The notes beneath the pieces are model-generated. The model had not been told where the DNA came from and did not search any database. It was given only the letters and a program-made list of their open reading frames with translations. The translations under genes were made by a program, and so were the position numbers. A stretch of DNA of 64,000 nt from Corallium rubrum. Taxonomy: Eukaryota; Cnidaria; Anthozoa; Scleralcyonacea; Coralliidae. Positions within the stretch are counted from its first letter, which is position 1. Each line of letters begins with the position of its first letter. Below, in pieces: positions 21,630 through 32,900 of this stretch. The stretch lies in NCBI GenBank assembly GCA_964035015.1, contig OZ036012.1, positions 3,378,085-3,442,084 of the forward strand, read 5' to 3'.

Positions 21630-22712
21630 GTTGCTCGTATAGATTAGTGTAGTTTAAGAAAGACTGGTGGTGGTGGTGGTGGTGACCTACGTTTCGACAA
21701 ACTTGATAACAGTCAAGTCAAAGTTCAAAGTCAAGTGAAACGTTTCTCACAGGTTCGACTATACACTTATGTTGAGGTTATGTACGGGAAAATGGGTGTA
21801 GGAGTCAGTCTATTGTTGAGGATATTGTCTGTTGGTTTGTTCAAAATAAGTCAATTGTTTATTAGCTCGCATATGACGTTGTGAATAAGTCTTGTAATGT
21901 GCTGGTAGTTGTTGTGGTCAGTTTAACGGTTGTTGTTCTAAGGATTGAGTACCAACGTTTCAGTGTGAGTCGTTTTCTGTAGTTGATGCAATAAGTAATG
22001 CACTCTGTCGAGTTCCAGTCAATGTTTTGTTTGGTTTGTCGGTAGTGTTCCGCAACGTGGTTCGCTTGTCTGTGTTTAGTTAGTCTCGTTATTTGCCAGT
22101 CTCACCAACTCTCTATGTAATTTACTGACTCAAGGCAGACAGGACGCAGTTTACAAGAGCAAATGCGCCTACTGCCAGACCACATACATTGGTGAGACTG
22201 GTAGAAACTTGAAAACGAGACTAACTGAACACAAACAAAGACAGAACTAACCACATTGTGAAACACCACCGACATACCAGCCACACCATTGACTGAGACT
22301 CGACAGGGTGCATTACTTATTGTATACCAACTACAGACAACTACTTACACTAAAAAGTTGCTACACACGCTTTGAACAAGAACAGCCTAACCAATTACAA
22401 CTATTACCAGCAACTCACAAAAGACTCATTAATTCACAATATCATACAAACGAACGAACGATACACTTATTTTAAACAAACCGACAGACAATATCCTCAA
22501 CAATAGACTGATTCCTACACTCATTTCCCCGTACATAACCTCAACATAAGTGTATAGTCGAACCTGTGAGAAACGTTTCACTTGACTTTGAACTTTGACT
22601 TGACTTTGAACTTGGACTTGACTGCTATCAAGTTTGTCGAAACGTAGGTCACCACCACCACCACCACCACCACCAGTCTTTCTTAAACTACACTAATCTA
22701 TACGAGCAACTT
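21630..22712. mobile_element. Inverted pair of GIY-YIG retroelement scraps, right arm
   Basis: Mirror of 15885-16945. On the plus strand 22143-22247 reads DAVYKSKCAYCQTTYIGETG then RNLKTRLTEHKQRQN and stop. The VYK...YIG spacing and GETGR are the GIY-YIG nuclease signature common in Penelope-like retroelements. After the stop, frame changes are needed to reach NYRQLLTLKSCYTRFEQEQP. It is a dead fragment. Confidence 0.6.
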
Positions 22713-23054
22713 TCACAAACATCTAATACTTTTACAAGAGAATATTTCTAAACATGGAATGAAAATAGTTATGGTAGCTCTAACTTTCAATTTTTCCTGG
22801 AACAATGTGTATCTATTATTGGTCTGTCAGGAACAAAAACAAAATTGATAAAAGTGCTAGAACTTAGCAATGTTTCGTTGCAAAATGCCTAATAACAATC
22901 GTTCCATTAAAGTTCAAATTTAAATTTGCCTTTCTTGTTAAAACAACTTCAGGTCAAATGAAAAAACACGTTCTAAGGAAAGCACTTGCTATTCCTAGAA
23001 TTATATTGGAGTGTTTGCATTTTTCAATGTGGAAAAAACGTTTTAGAGCTACCT

Positions 23055-23885
23055 TGAAAAAGATGGTAAACCTGACTATTTTCAAATTCGCCACTTTCGT
23101 ACCGTAATGTTTGCACCATGAAGGGAGGGAGGTCAAATCATTTTTGATGTGCTCTTACAACAAAATTATAGAAATCCAAAAGTTATTTAGAAAAAAATAT
23201 ATGCATAAAATTGTTAGGCCTGCAGAAAACACAGGTTTCTGTCCTCTTCACTTTGTCAACAGGCTAAGATCAATGCGGGTCAAAAGCGCAAAGTATTATG
23301 GCAATGGAGAAAGTGGCGAATATGAAGCTATTTGATCTTGTTATACCTCATGTTTTTACTACTTACCACATACCATTTCGAAGGTGTAATTCTCCCCTAA
23401 CCTATTAATATTTTTATCATTTTTCATGATTTCGAATCAGTATGTGATCAGATAAGTATTTAACCGCAACCCAAATACTTTTTCTAGTTCATTGGAACAA
23501 AATGCATGTCGAATAAGTGGACCAATACATAGTGATCTAGGGGCATTACTCAACGAATATCTAGAGAACCATAAACGCTCTGAATGCAATATCCAGGTTT
23601 ATTGGAACCACGTTATCGATTTCTGTGAACCCCTACTGTGATCGTATCAGAACCAAATAAACTTCATGATCTCAGAACCGCGAACTTTATTCCTTTTATC
23701 CATCATTTCACATACTGACCTAGTTTCATGTAGCCAAAATAATTTCCAAGTTTCTTGGAAAACAGTATTATTCAAATTTATATAAACACTCAGTAAAAAA
23801 CATTCAGAAAATTACACCTCCAAAATCTTAAGAAAAATAAGAATATAGAAAATAAATTTCAGGTTTACTATCTCATTAAGTATTT
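23055..23885. mobile_element. Nested inverted-repeat element, right arm
   Basis: Mirror of 14713-15535 with the same outer (GATGGTAAACCTGA) and inner (GGTGTAATTCTCC) inverted ends. Confidence 0.6.
23111..23335 (+). CDS. 74-codon frame preserved in both palindrome arms, right copy
   Basis: Begins MHHEGREVKSFLMCSYNKII and ends SGEYEAI. Near-identical to the left copy on the other strand. No recognised domain; likely part of a mobile element or a chance frame kept by recent duplication. Confidence 0.3.
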   Translation: MHHEGREVKSFLMCSYNKIIEIQKLFRKKYMHKIVRPAENTGFCPLHFVNRLRSMRVKSAKYYGNGESGEYEAI

Positions 23886-24063
23886 TCAACCATGTATATA
23901 TTATAGTGATGGAAACAACAACAACAACAATATTTTATTTCCACTACTAGTGTCCATAAAGTAATTACAAGTAAAGATTTATAATTAAGTGACTGGGTAC
24001 CCAAAATATATAATAATATTGAGCTAGCTGGGTACCCAATGAAAGACTAAAATACTTCTTAAA

Positions 24064-24420
24064 ATGAGTGAAGTGAAGTAAAGTGAAATGACGTAAAGTG
24101 ACGTAATGTAAAGTAACGTAAAGTGACGTAATGTAAAATGATGTAATGTAAAGTGACGTAATATAAGGTGACGTATGTAAAGTGACGTCATGTAAAGTGA
24201 CGTCATGTAAAGTGACGTAATGTAAAGTGATGTAATGTAAAGTGATGTAATGTAAATCATAAATAAATAAATAGCTAAATAAATAATAGATAAACAAGCA
24301 AACAAACAAATAAACAAATAAATAAATAAGTAAATGAATATATAAATAAACAGATAAATAAATTAATAAATAAATAATCAAATAAATGAATAAATAAACA
24401 AATAAATAAATAAATAAGAT
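24064..24420. repeat. TTACGTCA minisatellite and (TTTA)n, right arm
   Basis: TGACGTAATGTAAAG units at 24064-24255 then AAAT tetranucleotides to 24420; mirror of 13990-14515 but with fewer TGACGTAA units. Confidence 0.9.
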
Positions 24421-24699
24421 AAGTGATAAAAAAGTAGAATAAAACTGCCTAGAACATACAGCTGTCATTGTCTTAGACTCCCTCTCCCGAAGGGAGGGTT
24501 GACTCACATATATTAGACATTCAAATGCTGTTGCACATTCAGTCTCTGGTTAAAGGAACAATGACAAAAGACCACAGCCCCCAAAACAAACAGCAGTCAA
24601 ATATATGCTCCATAAAGGATAGCCTTAGCCTTGGGGATGCTCAAATTAAAAATCAACACAAAACTTAATTCAAAACTAATTCAAATAAGATAAATATTC

Positions 24700-24858
24700 A
24701 AAAAATAAATAAATAAGTAAATAGACAAATAAATAAAGAAATAAATAGACAAATAAATAAATAAACAAATAAATAAATAAATAAATAAATAAACAAAAAA
24801 AAAAACAACAAACAAACAAACAAACAAATAAATAAATAAATAAATAAATAAATAACTG
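24700..24858. repeat. (AAAT)n/(AAAC)n microsatellite, right arm
   Basis: Mirror of the left-arm (TTTG)n but AAAT-dominated, so the arms have diverged by replication slippage. Confidence 0.95.
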
Positions 24859-25617
24859 TATATAAATGTTTTAGAGTCCATGTTCGTTGTCAAAGAATAA
24901 AGGAATATATTGTAAACTTTCAAAGTTGACTTTTTCTGGTCTTTCCCAGTGTTCAAACAGTAATCATTTAAGAAGTATTTTAACTTTCCAATCATGAAGC
25001 ATCTACATTAATATCCATGATTACATGTACTTAATTATAACTAATTAAAAGCTTGACGTTTTTGGATTAAAAGCATTGGCTGAGAATAAAAAAAATTGAA
25101 ATTCAAATCTCAGTAAAATAAAACAAAAAGATATTTTTTGACAACAGAAAAAAATACTTGAAATTGTATTTTAACTAGCTGTTTTAATATTAAAACAAAT
25201 ATATTATAACTTGATATAATCCACGGAATTATAAAAATTATTGGATCATTTGAAATCATTAAAATTTTTTTTAATAAAAAACTTTTTTTTTAAACTTTTG
25301 TTTAGCTTTTTCTTTATCCAAAAAAGTCCAAGCTTTTAAATTAGCTAACTTGATTCAATAGTTTAATGTTGTATTAAGAAAATAATATTCTTGGTATAAA
25401 TTAAACGTTGATATATATAGTTGTTCTGATAAATAAGCAATGTATTTGAAAAAATTTATTACAGCCAAATTTTTGCCAAGCTCAAAATAGTTTTTCTTTG
25501 AAGAAACAAAACCCAAACTCTGTTGTAAAAAAACAACAGCAACATTAAATGTGTACAACAAATACTTTCCAAGATGTTTAATCTCATTTCAGTTCATACA
25601 AGTGTTGTACTCATTGG

Positions 25618-25725
25618 TTAAATAAATAACGTAGAAACTTGTCCTTTTTTAACAGGCTTCCATTTTGGAGAAAAATGCTGAGAAAGAGGGGCCAACGGAG
25701 ACCTAATTTTGATGTTTTTCAAGGG
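25618..25725 (-). pseudogene. Candidate last exon of unknown gene, right copy
   Basis: On the reverse strand TTTCAG is followed by PLKNIKIRSPLAPLSQHFSP, then KWKPVKKGQVSTLFI and TAA. The first 27 residues agree with the left copy at all but one position (Asp/His); the tails differ. It joins in phase 0 to the candidate exon at 26343-26414. Confidence 0.4.
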
Positions 25726-25740
25726 CTGAAATAGATGTAA

Positions 25741-26190
25741 AAAAGTAGAGTGTTGTGTAGGCAGTGTTTTAGATAGAGCAAAGTGAAAAGATGGTAAACT
25801 GTTAAGAATAGTTTTAATAACGAAATACTGACGTTTCAAGCAGAGCCCTTTATCAGAGTAAAAAGTAGAGTGTTGTGTAGGCAGTGTTTTAGATAGAGCA
25901 AAGTGAAAAGATGGTAAACTGTTAAGAATAGTTTTAATAACGAAATACTGACGTTTCAAGCAGAGCCCTTTATCAGAGTAAAAAGTAGAGTGTTGTGTAG
26001 GCAGTGTTTTAGATAGAGCAAAGTGAAAAGATGGTAAACTGCTGAGAATAGTTTTGATAACGAAATACTGACGTTTCAAGCAGAGCCCTTTATCAGAGTA
26101 AAAAGTAGAGTGTTGTGTAGGCAGTGTTTTAGATAGGACAAAGTGAAAAGATGGTAAACTGCTGAGAATAGCTTTAATAATGAAATACTG
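25741..26190 (-). repeat. About four 120-bp repeat units
   Basis: Direct repeats of GTAGAGTGTTGTGTAGGCAG ... GACGTTTCAAGCAGAGCCCT. The left arm has one copy at this position, so the repeat expanded after the arms were formed. Confidence 0.95.
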
Positions 26191-26342
26191 ACGTTTTGAT
26201 ATACAATCTCAAATACTCAACAGTTTTTAGAATAAATAAGAATATCGTAAATTTTAAATTCCAAACTTCATTCATACCATGAATATTATTTTCCTACAGT
26301 ACATACAACGTTATACTATTAAATAAATAAATATATTCTCAC

Positions 26343-26414
26343 ATAATTGCATGGTCTCGTTTGATCTGTAAGATTGTACCCAAGATGATGGCCATTATGT
26401 GCCCAGTTATATTT
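26343..26414 (-). pseudogene. Candidate exon 2 of unknown gene, right copy, frame open
   Basis: A 72-base exon between TTTTAG and GTGAG on the reverse strand encodes KYNWAHNGHHLGYNLTDQTR then PCNY, phase 0 at both ends. It is the unbroken version of 12355-12427. The matching exon 1 of this arm (37654-37776) is broken and 11 kb away owing to the insertion. Confidence 0.45.
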
Positions 26415-27162
26415 CTAAAATACAAAAAAGAAAATTCATTTGAATAAACTTGAAAAGTTATATGATAATTGCAGACAAACCAGTCATTTTTCATTCAACG
26501 TTAGCCCACCCTATTTTCACAAAATGCTTGTGCAAAATGGTCAAAATTTAACTCCTACCGGGTGACGAAGGCTTGTGGGGCCAACAATCTGATATTTGTC
26601 AGAAATTTTGTGATTGTTGGTGAAATATGCTTTGGAGCCCCAGTAAAGGTTTTCACATGTCAGATAATTATTTATGGACTCGACCCCCCCCCCCCCCCCC
26701 AGTTGAACAGCTCCCACCACCACCACTCCGAATATACATTTTACAAAGTTTCTAATCAGTGTTGCCAGATCATGAACAAAGTTGACAGATTTGTGAACTT
26801 TTTGTCCTTGACGTAAACTTTTTATGAACAACAAGGTTTTGTGAACATTTCATGAACTTTTCAAAATAATATGAACTATTTCATGAACTTTGATTTTTTC
26901 ACTCCCTCAAGATGTTTATTGATAAATTATATTTATGATTATAAAATAAGGTGCCCTCTACGCACGCTCTGATTGGTTGGGCTCCATGCATTTATAAGAG
27001 AACATGGATCATGAATGACGTAAAATGGCGTAGAATGGCGTCAGCTGGCCGGAAAACCCGCCAAATTCTAAAACCACCTCACTTTTAGTTTGATTTTTCT
27101 TCTTCTTATTTTATAAAACAAATAAAACATACCGCTCCTGTGCATATGTACTCTTATAAAGG

Positions 27163-27278
27163 TACGTTTGACGTCATTTGAACACGAAAGAAGTGTAAAG
27201 GCACTCGGCTATCGCCTCGTGCCTCTACTCAACTTCTTTCGTGTTCAAATGACGTCAAACGTACCTTTATAAGAGTCT
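27163..27278. repeat. Hairpin element
   Basis: ACTCTTATAAAGGTACGTTT and on through GACGTCATTTGAACACGAAA are mirrored almost exactly around a short loop. Non-coding. The sequence from 26,757 to here shows only short repeated TGAACTTT motifs. Confidence 0.75.
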
Positions 27279-27485
27279 AATCTAGACCCGGTTCCGAATT
27301 AGCGCCCAAAAACAGCTCCGCAATATTTTTGAAAGATCTCTCGTTAGAATACACATTTTAGGCGCCCCTGAGAGTATGAATTTTCAGAACGTCACAAAAG
27401 CGATTGTGCATGCAGTGATTTGCGCTGGATAATTTACAGGCCTTTTCATAAGGAAAACTGCACATATGCGGTAATTCTATTTCGC

Positions 27486-28069
27486 GTTGGTACGGTCAGT
27501 ATTAGAGTACTGATGTGTGGTATGGTCTCACAGTATTCCTGAATATCTTCGTTCTAAAATAGAAATGGTCCAAAAGCGTGTAATGCGAATTGTGTTTCCT
27601 GATCTTCACTACAGTGACGCGGTGACTGTTGCTAAGTGCAGTCGCCTTGATGAAAGAAGATCAGAACTTTGTTTTAAAGTCTTATCAAACATTCGAGAAC
27701 CTGACTCGCGTCTCCACCATCTTCTGCCTCCTACGCGTGAAGAGTGCCTTTCAGTTACACTAAGAAATAACTCAAACTTGTCTCTGCCCAAATGTCGCAC
27801 CGACAGATATAAAAAGAGTTTCTTCCCTGCAATGGCGTATACGCAAATTTCTTGCGAACCTTTTTAACTTTTTGGACTTTTTGACCTTTCCTAGTTGTAG
27901 TTTAGATAATTTTTAATATGTATATACCTTGTGTAAATATCTTGATTTTTAACCATGACTTTTCAATTAGAACAAAACTTTAATAATCTATATACTTATA
28001 TATTTATATCTATTGTAAACATATTTGTAATTCACACATCCGTGTACAAGAATATGGCTGAATAAACCA

Positions 28070-28108
<39 letters not shown>
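27486..28108 (+). mobile_element. 3' end of a LINE retrotransposon, RT C-terminus, truncated
   Basis: Reading from SVLEY through an in-frame TGA to VVWSHSIPEYLRSKIEMVQK gives the thumb region typical of CR1/Jockey-like reverse transcriptases. Further on come DERRSELCFKVLSNI, RLHHLLPP and CRTDRYKKSFFPA, ending at 27867. An AT-rich 3' UTR with AATAAA near 28062 and an (ATT)n tail (28071-28108) follow. 5' truncation is usual for LINEs; the element is dead. Confidence 0.85.
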
Positions 28109-28110
<2 letters not shown>

Positions 28111-28175
28111 AATAACTTTGCGCATGCAAATCGCACAAACTGATCAGTTACGGCATGGTGGTATGAACGGCAGAC

Positions 28176-28895
28176 TAGCGTGAGGCGGTTTTTATAAAAA
28201 AACGAAAACCGAAAACCGCCCGAGAAAAACCGAAAAAACGGGTGAACCGATTTTTTTAAAACGCGTTCGAAACCATAGTTAAAAAAAAAATGCATGACGC
28301 TACTCGCGCAAGATTTCAGTTTCAAAAACAATTGTATTGATTATAACATCCTAACTACGAATTACAAAGAAACATGCAGTATATAAGATAAATTTTACAT
28401 TCAGGAGAATCGTCTGGTATTTCAGCTTTCTTGAAGAAATGCCAAACAGCACTTTGGCTCATTTTGGCAGAGAAATGTTACCAGTAAACCAACAGTTTCG
28501 GACAGCGTAACAAAGTATTTCAAGTTTCAACGAACGGTTACTTAAAATTTAAAAAGGCAAAGCTGAAAGAGCACGAGTCAGAAAATATATGCGATATAAC
28601 ATTGAAAGCGAAAATTGGTTAATTATTGATGTTACGCTCCGACTTTTTATGAGTCATACACCAATTTTACTTTAGTACGGTATTTCGAAGACGCAAATCT
28701 CTTCAGTCGTTTTCCCGTCAATTCCGTGTGTAAACGCAACAAAAACCCGTGTAAGTGTGGTTCGATTTTATTGAAATACCGATTTTGCTTTCGATTTTTC
28801 GATTTTTTCGGTTTTCCTCCAAAAGCAACATCGGTTAAATCGGTTTTCAAAAAACATCGGGTTTTTTCGGTTTATCGATTAACCGCCTCACCCTA
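28176..28895 (-). mobile_element. Non-autonomous hAT element, copy 2
   Basis: Ends TAGCGTGAGGCGGTT and AACCGCCTCACCCTA with a perfect 8-bp target duplication CGGCAGAC (28168-28175, 28896-28903). On the reverse strand a start MSQSAVWHFFKKAE corresponds to [14 protein letters not shown] of copy 1. Longer (720 versus 565 bp). Frames here are not transposase. Confidence 0.88.
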
Positions 28896-29078
28896 CGGCA
28901 GACCAAACTTTTATATTCTCTTCACATCTGTGTTGTCCTTTGTTAAACGAAAAGAAAGCTGTATTGCTTGATATCCGTTGTAAGATGTTATCTTTCACTT
29001 TAACGTATTTAGTTGTAAAACGTAAAACCTACTAGGCTGTGAAAAGTGTTACTCTAGGCTGAAAGACGATATACGTTA

Positions 29079-29200
29079 GTTGCAAGACTTTACGTTGGCA
29101 GACCTGACTTTGCATTGTGAGACCTTACGCTACAAACGTTACATTGTGAGACTTTACGTTACATTGCAAAACCTTACGTTACGTTATGCGATCCTACCAC
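29079..29200. repeat. CATTGTGAGACTTTACGTTA repeat
   Basis: Four to five degenerate units; related units in opposite orientation lie at 36095-36225, the other end of the inserted block, and resemble the array at 3117-3415. Confidence 0.7.
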
Positions 29201-29299
29201 AGGGAGCCCAACTACGACGCTTGGTTTGTGTTTCTCTTGGGGTAATATGTTTTGTTTTTTTATTATAAAAGTTGAGTAGTCTTAACAAAAGATGAGTTT

Positions 29300-29617
29300 T
29301 GCTGTTCTTCACTAGCAATAGAGCGGCGAAGCCGCGAGCCGAACACGCAGTCCAGCGGCGAGCGACGAAGCCGCGAGCGGAAAACTCACCGATCCTTGTC
29401 ACCGATCTGTCGAGCCGCGAGCATGCGCGAGAGAAGAAGAGAGAGGAAAGGGATGAAACTTCGACGCTACGCTGTTTGACGTGTTCCGTAAGTAGCTTGA
29501 ACACAGTGGATATCGTCGGAAACATATGGATGGCTACAAGACCACCGCCGAGAACGATCAATGCAATTCATCCACAATCGACAGAGCGATCAAAAGAGGA
29601 TTACCTAATTGCCCTCA
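29300..29617 (+). other. GC-richer stretch with short open frame, nothing recognised
   Basis: GCGGCGAAGCCGCGAGC repeats are followed by an open frame ending STERSKEDYLIALK at 29622. It looks like the edge of a mobile element; I cannot assign it. Confidence 0.35.
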
Positions 29618-29870
29618 AATAAGCGCCGCCTTCGAATAAGCGCCTCTCTCAAATAAGCGCCGCCCTCGAATAAGCACCGCCCTCAAATAAGCGCCGACTT
29701 CGAATAAGCGCCGCCCTCAAATAAGCGCCGCCCTCAAATAAGCACCGCCCTCAAATAAGCGCCGCCTTCGAATAAGCGTCGCCCTCGAATAACCACCGCC
29801 CTCGAATAAGCGCCGCCCTCGAATAAGCGCCGCCCTCGAATAAGCTCCTCCAACGAATAAACGCCGCCAA
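29618..29870. repeat. 16-17-bp CGAATAAGCGCCGCCCT array, left flank
   Basis: About 15 degenerate units. The same array in the same orientation recurs at 35583-35825, on the far side of the 11-bp satellite. Confidence 0.9.
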
Positions 29871-29904
29871 CTCCACTCCAACTCCACGCGAGTGGAGTGG
29901 AATT

Positions 29905-32900
29905 GAGTGGAGTGCAGTAGAGTTAGGGTAGAGTGGAGCATTGTGTGTGGAAGGTGTGTGGAAGGTGTGTGGAAGGTGTGTGGAAGGTGCGTGGTAGGTG
30001 CGTGGAGGTGGAATATGCGTGGAATGTGCGTGGAAGGTGCGTGGAATGTGCGTGGAAGGTGCGTGGAAGGTGCGTGGAATGTACGTGGAAGGTGCGTGCG
30101 ATGTGCGTGCGATGTGCGTGGAATGTGCGTGGAATGTGCGTGGAATGTGCGTGGAATGTGCGTGGAATGCGCATGGAAGGTGCCTGAAAGGTGCCTGGAA
30201 GGTGCGAGGAATGTGTGTGGAAGTTTCAAGTTTCTTTAATTAAGCACTATTTTTTTAAAAATTAAATACAAAAGTTAAATGTAGTTAATTATAAAACGAA
30301 TAATAGAGATTATAAAAATCAATACAGTGATAATCCGCGGAATGTGCGTGGAAGGTGGAATGTGCGTGGAATGTGGGTGGAAGGTGCAGGGAAGGTGCGG
30401 GGAAGGTGCGGGGAAGGTGCGTGGGATGTGCGTGGGATGTGGGTGGAATGTGCGTTGAAGGTGCGTTGAAGGTGCGTGGAAGGTGCGTGGAAGGTGCGTG
30501 GAAGTTGCGTGGAAGGTGCGCTGAAGGTGCGTGGAAGGTGCGTGAGATGTGCCTGGAATGTGCGTGGAAGGCGCGTGGAATGTACGTGAAAGGTGCGTGG
30601 AAGGTGCGTGGAATGAGCGTGGAATGTGCGTGGAAGGTGCATGGAAGGTGCCTGGAAGGTGCGAGGAATGTGTGTGGAAGTTTCAAGTTTCTTTAATTAA
30701 GCACTATTTTTTTAAAAATTAAATACAAAAGTTAAGTGTACTTAATTATAAAACGAATAATAGAGATTATAAAAATCAATACAGTGATAATCCGCGGAAT
30801 GTGCGTGGAAGGTAGAATGTGCGTGGAATGCAGGGAAGGTGCGGGGAAGGTGCGTGGGATGTGCGTGGGATGTGGGTGGAATGTGCGTGGAAGGTGGGTG
30901 GAAGGTGCGTGAGATGTGCCTGGAATGTGCGTGGAAGGCGCGTGGAATGTAAGTGAAAGGTGCGTGGGATGTGCGTGGAAGGTGCGTGGAAGGTGCGTGG
31001 AAGGTGCGTGGAAGGTGCGTGGAAGGTGCGTGGAAGGTGCGTGGAATGTGCGTGGAATGTGCGTGGAAGGTGCGTGGAAGGTGCGTGGGATGTGCGTGGA
31101 AGGTGCGCGGAAGGCGTGTGGAAGGTGCGTGGAAGGTGCGTGGAATGTGCGTGGAAGGCGCGTGGAATGTACGTGAACGGTGCGTGGAAGGTGCGTGGAA
31201 GGTGTGTGGGATGTGCGTGGAAGGTGCGTGGGATGTGCGTGGAAGGTGCGTGGAAGGTGTGTGGGATGTGCGTGGAAGGTGCGAGGAATGTGTGTGGAAG
31301 TTTCAAGTTTCAAGTTTCTTTAATTAAGCACTATCTTAATAAAAATTAAATACAAAGGTTAAGTGTAGTTAATTATAAAACGAATAATAGAGATTATAAA
31401 AATCAATACAGTGATAATCCGTAGAATGTGCGTGGAAGGTGGAATGTGCGTGGAGTGTGGGTGGAAGGTGGGGGAAGGTGCGTAGGATGTGCGTGGAAGT
31501 TGCGTGGAAGGTGCGTGGAAGGTGCGCGGAATGTGCGCGGAAGGTGCGTAAAAGGTGCGTGGAAGGTGCGTGGAAGGTGCGTGGAATGTGCTGGAAGGTG
31601 CGTGGAAAGTGCGTGGAAGGTGCGTGAAAAGTGCGTGGAACGTTCGTGGAATGCGCGTGAAAGGTGCGTGGAAGGTGAGTGGAAGGTGCGTGGAAGGTGA
31701 GTGGGATGTGCGTGGAGGTGGAATGTGCGTGGAAGGTGCGTGGTAGGTGCGTGGTAGGTGCGTGGGATGTGCGTGGAGGTGGAATGCGCGTGAAAGGTGC
31801 GTGGAAGGTGAGTGGAAGGTGCGTGATAGGTGCGTGGGATGTGCGTGGAGGTGGAATGTGCGTGGAAGGTGCGTGGAAGGTGCGTGGAAGGTGCGTGGTA
31901 GGTGCGTGGGATGTGCGTGGAGGTGGAATGTGCGTGGAAGGTGCGTGGAATGTGCTTGGAAGGTGCGTGGGATGGGCGTGGGATGTGCGTGCAATGTGCG
32001 TGGAAGGTGCATGGAAGGTGAGTGGAAGGTGTGAGGAACGTGTGTGGAATGTCCGTGGAATGTGCGTGGGAGGTGGAATGTGCGTGGGATGTGGGTGGAA
32101 AGTGCGGGGAAGATGCGTGGGATGTGGGTGGAATGTGCGTGGAATGCGCGTGGAAGGTGCGTGGAAGGTGCGTGGAAGGTGCGTGGAAGGTGCGTGGAAG
32201 GTGCGTGGAAGGTGCGTGGAAGGTGCGTGGAAGGTGCGTGGAAGGTGCGTGGAAGGTGCGTGGAAGGTGCGTGGAAGGTGCGTGGAAGGTGCGTGGAAGG
32301 TGCGTGGAAGGTGCGTGGAAGGTGCGTGGAAGGTGCGTGGAAGGTGCGTGGAAGGTGCGTGGAAGGTGCGTGGAAGGTGCGTGGAAGGTGCGTGGAAGGT
32401 GCGTGGAAGGTGTGTGGAAGGTGCGTGTAAGGTGCGTGGAATGTGCGTGGAAAGTGCGTGGAAAGTGCGGGGAAGATGCGTGGGATGTGGGTGGAATGTG
32501 GGTGGAATGTGCGTGGAAGGTGCGTGGAAGGTGCGTGGAAGGTGCGTGGAAGGTGCGTGGAAGGTGCGTGGAAGGTGCGTGGAAGGTGCGTGGAAGGTGC
32601 GTGGAAGGTGCGTGGAAGGTGCGTGGAAGGTGCGTGGAAGGTGCGTGGAAGGTGCGTGGAAGGTGGGTAGAAGGTGTGTGGAAGGTGCGTGTAAGGTGCG
32701 TGGAATGTGCGTGGAAAGTGCGGGGAAGATGCGTGGGATGTGGGTGGAATGTGGGTGGAATGTGCGTGGAAGGTGCGTGTAAGGTGCGTGGAATGGGCGT
32801 CGAAAGTGCGTGGAAGGTGCGTGGAAGGTGCGTGAAAGGTGCGTGGAAGGTGAGTGGAAGGTGCGTGGTAGGTGCGTGGGATGTGCGTGGAGGTGGAATG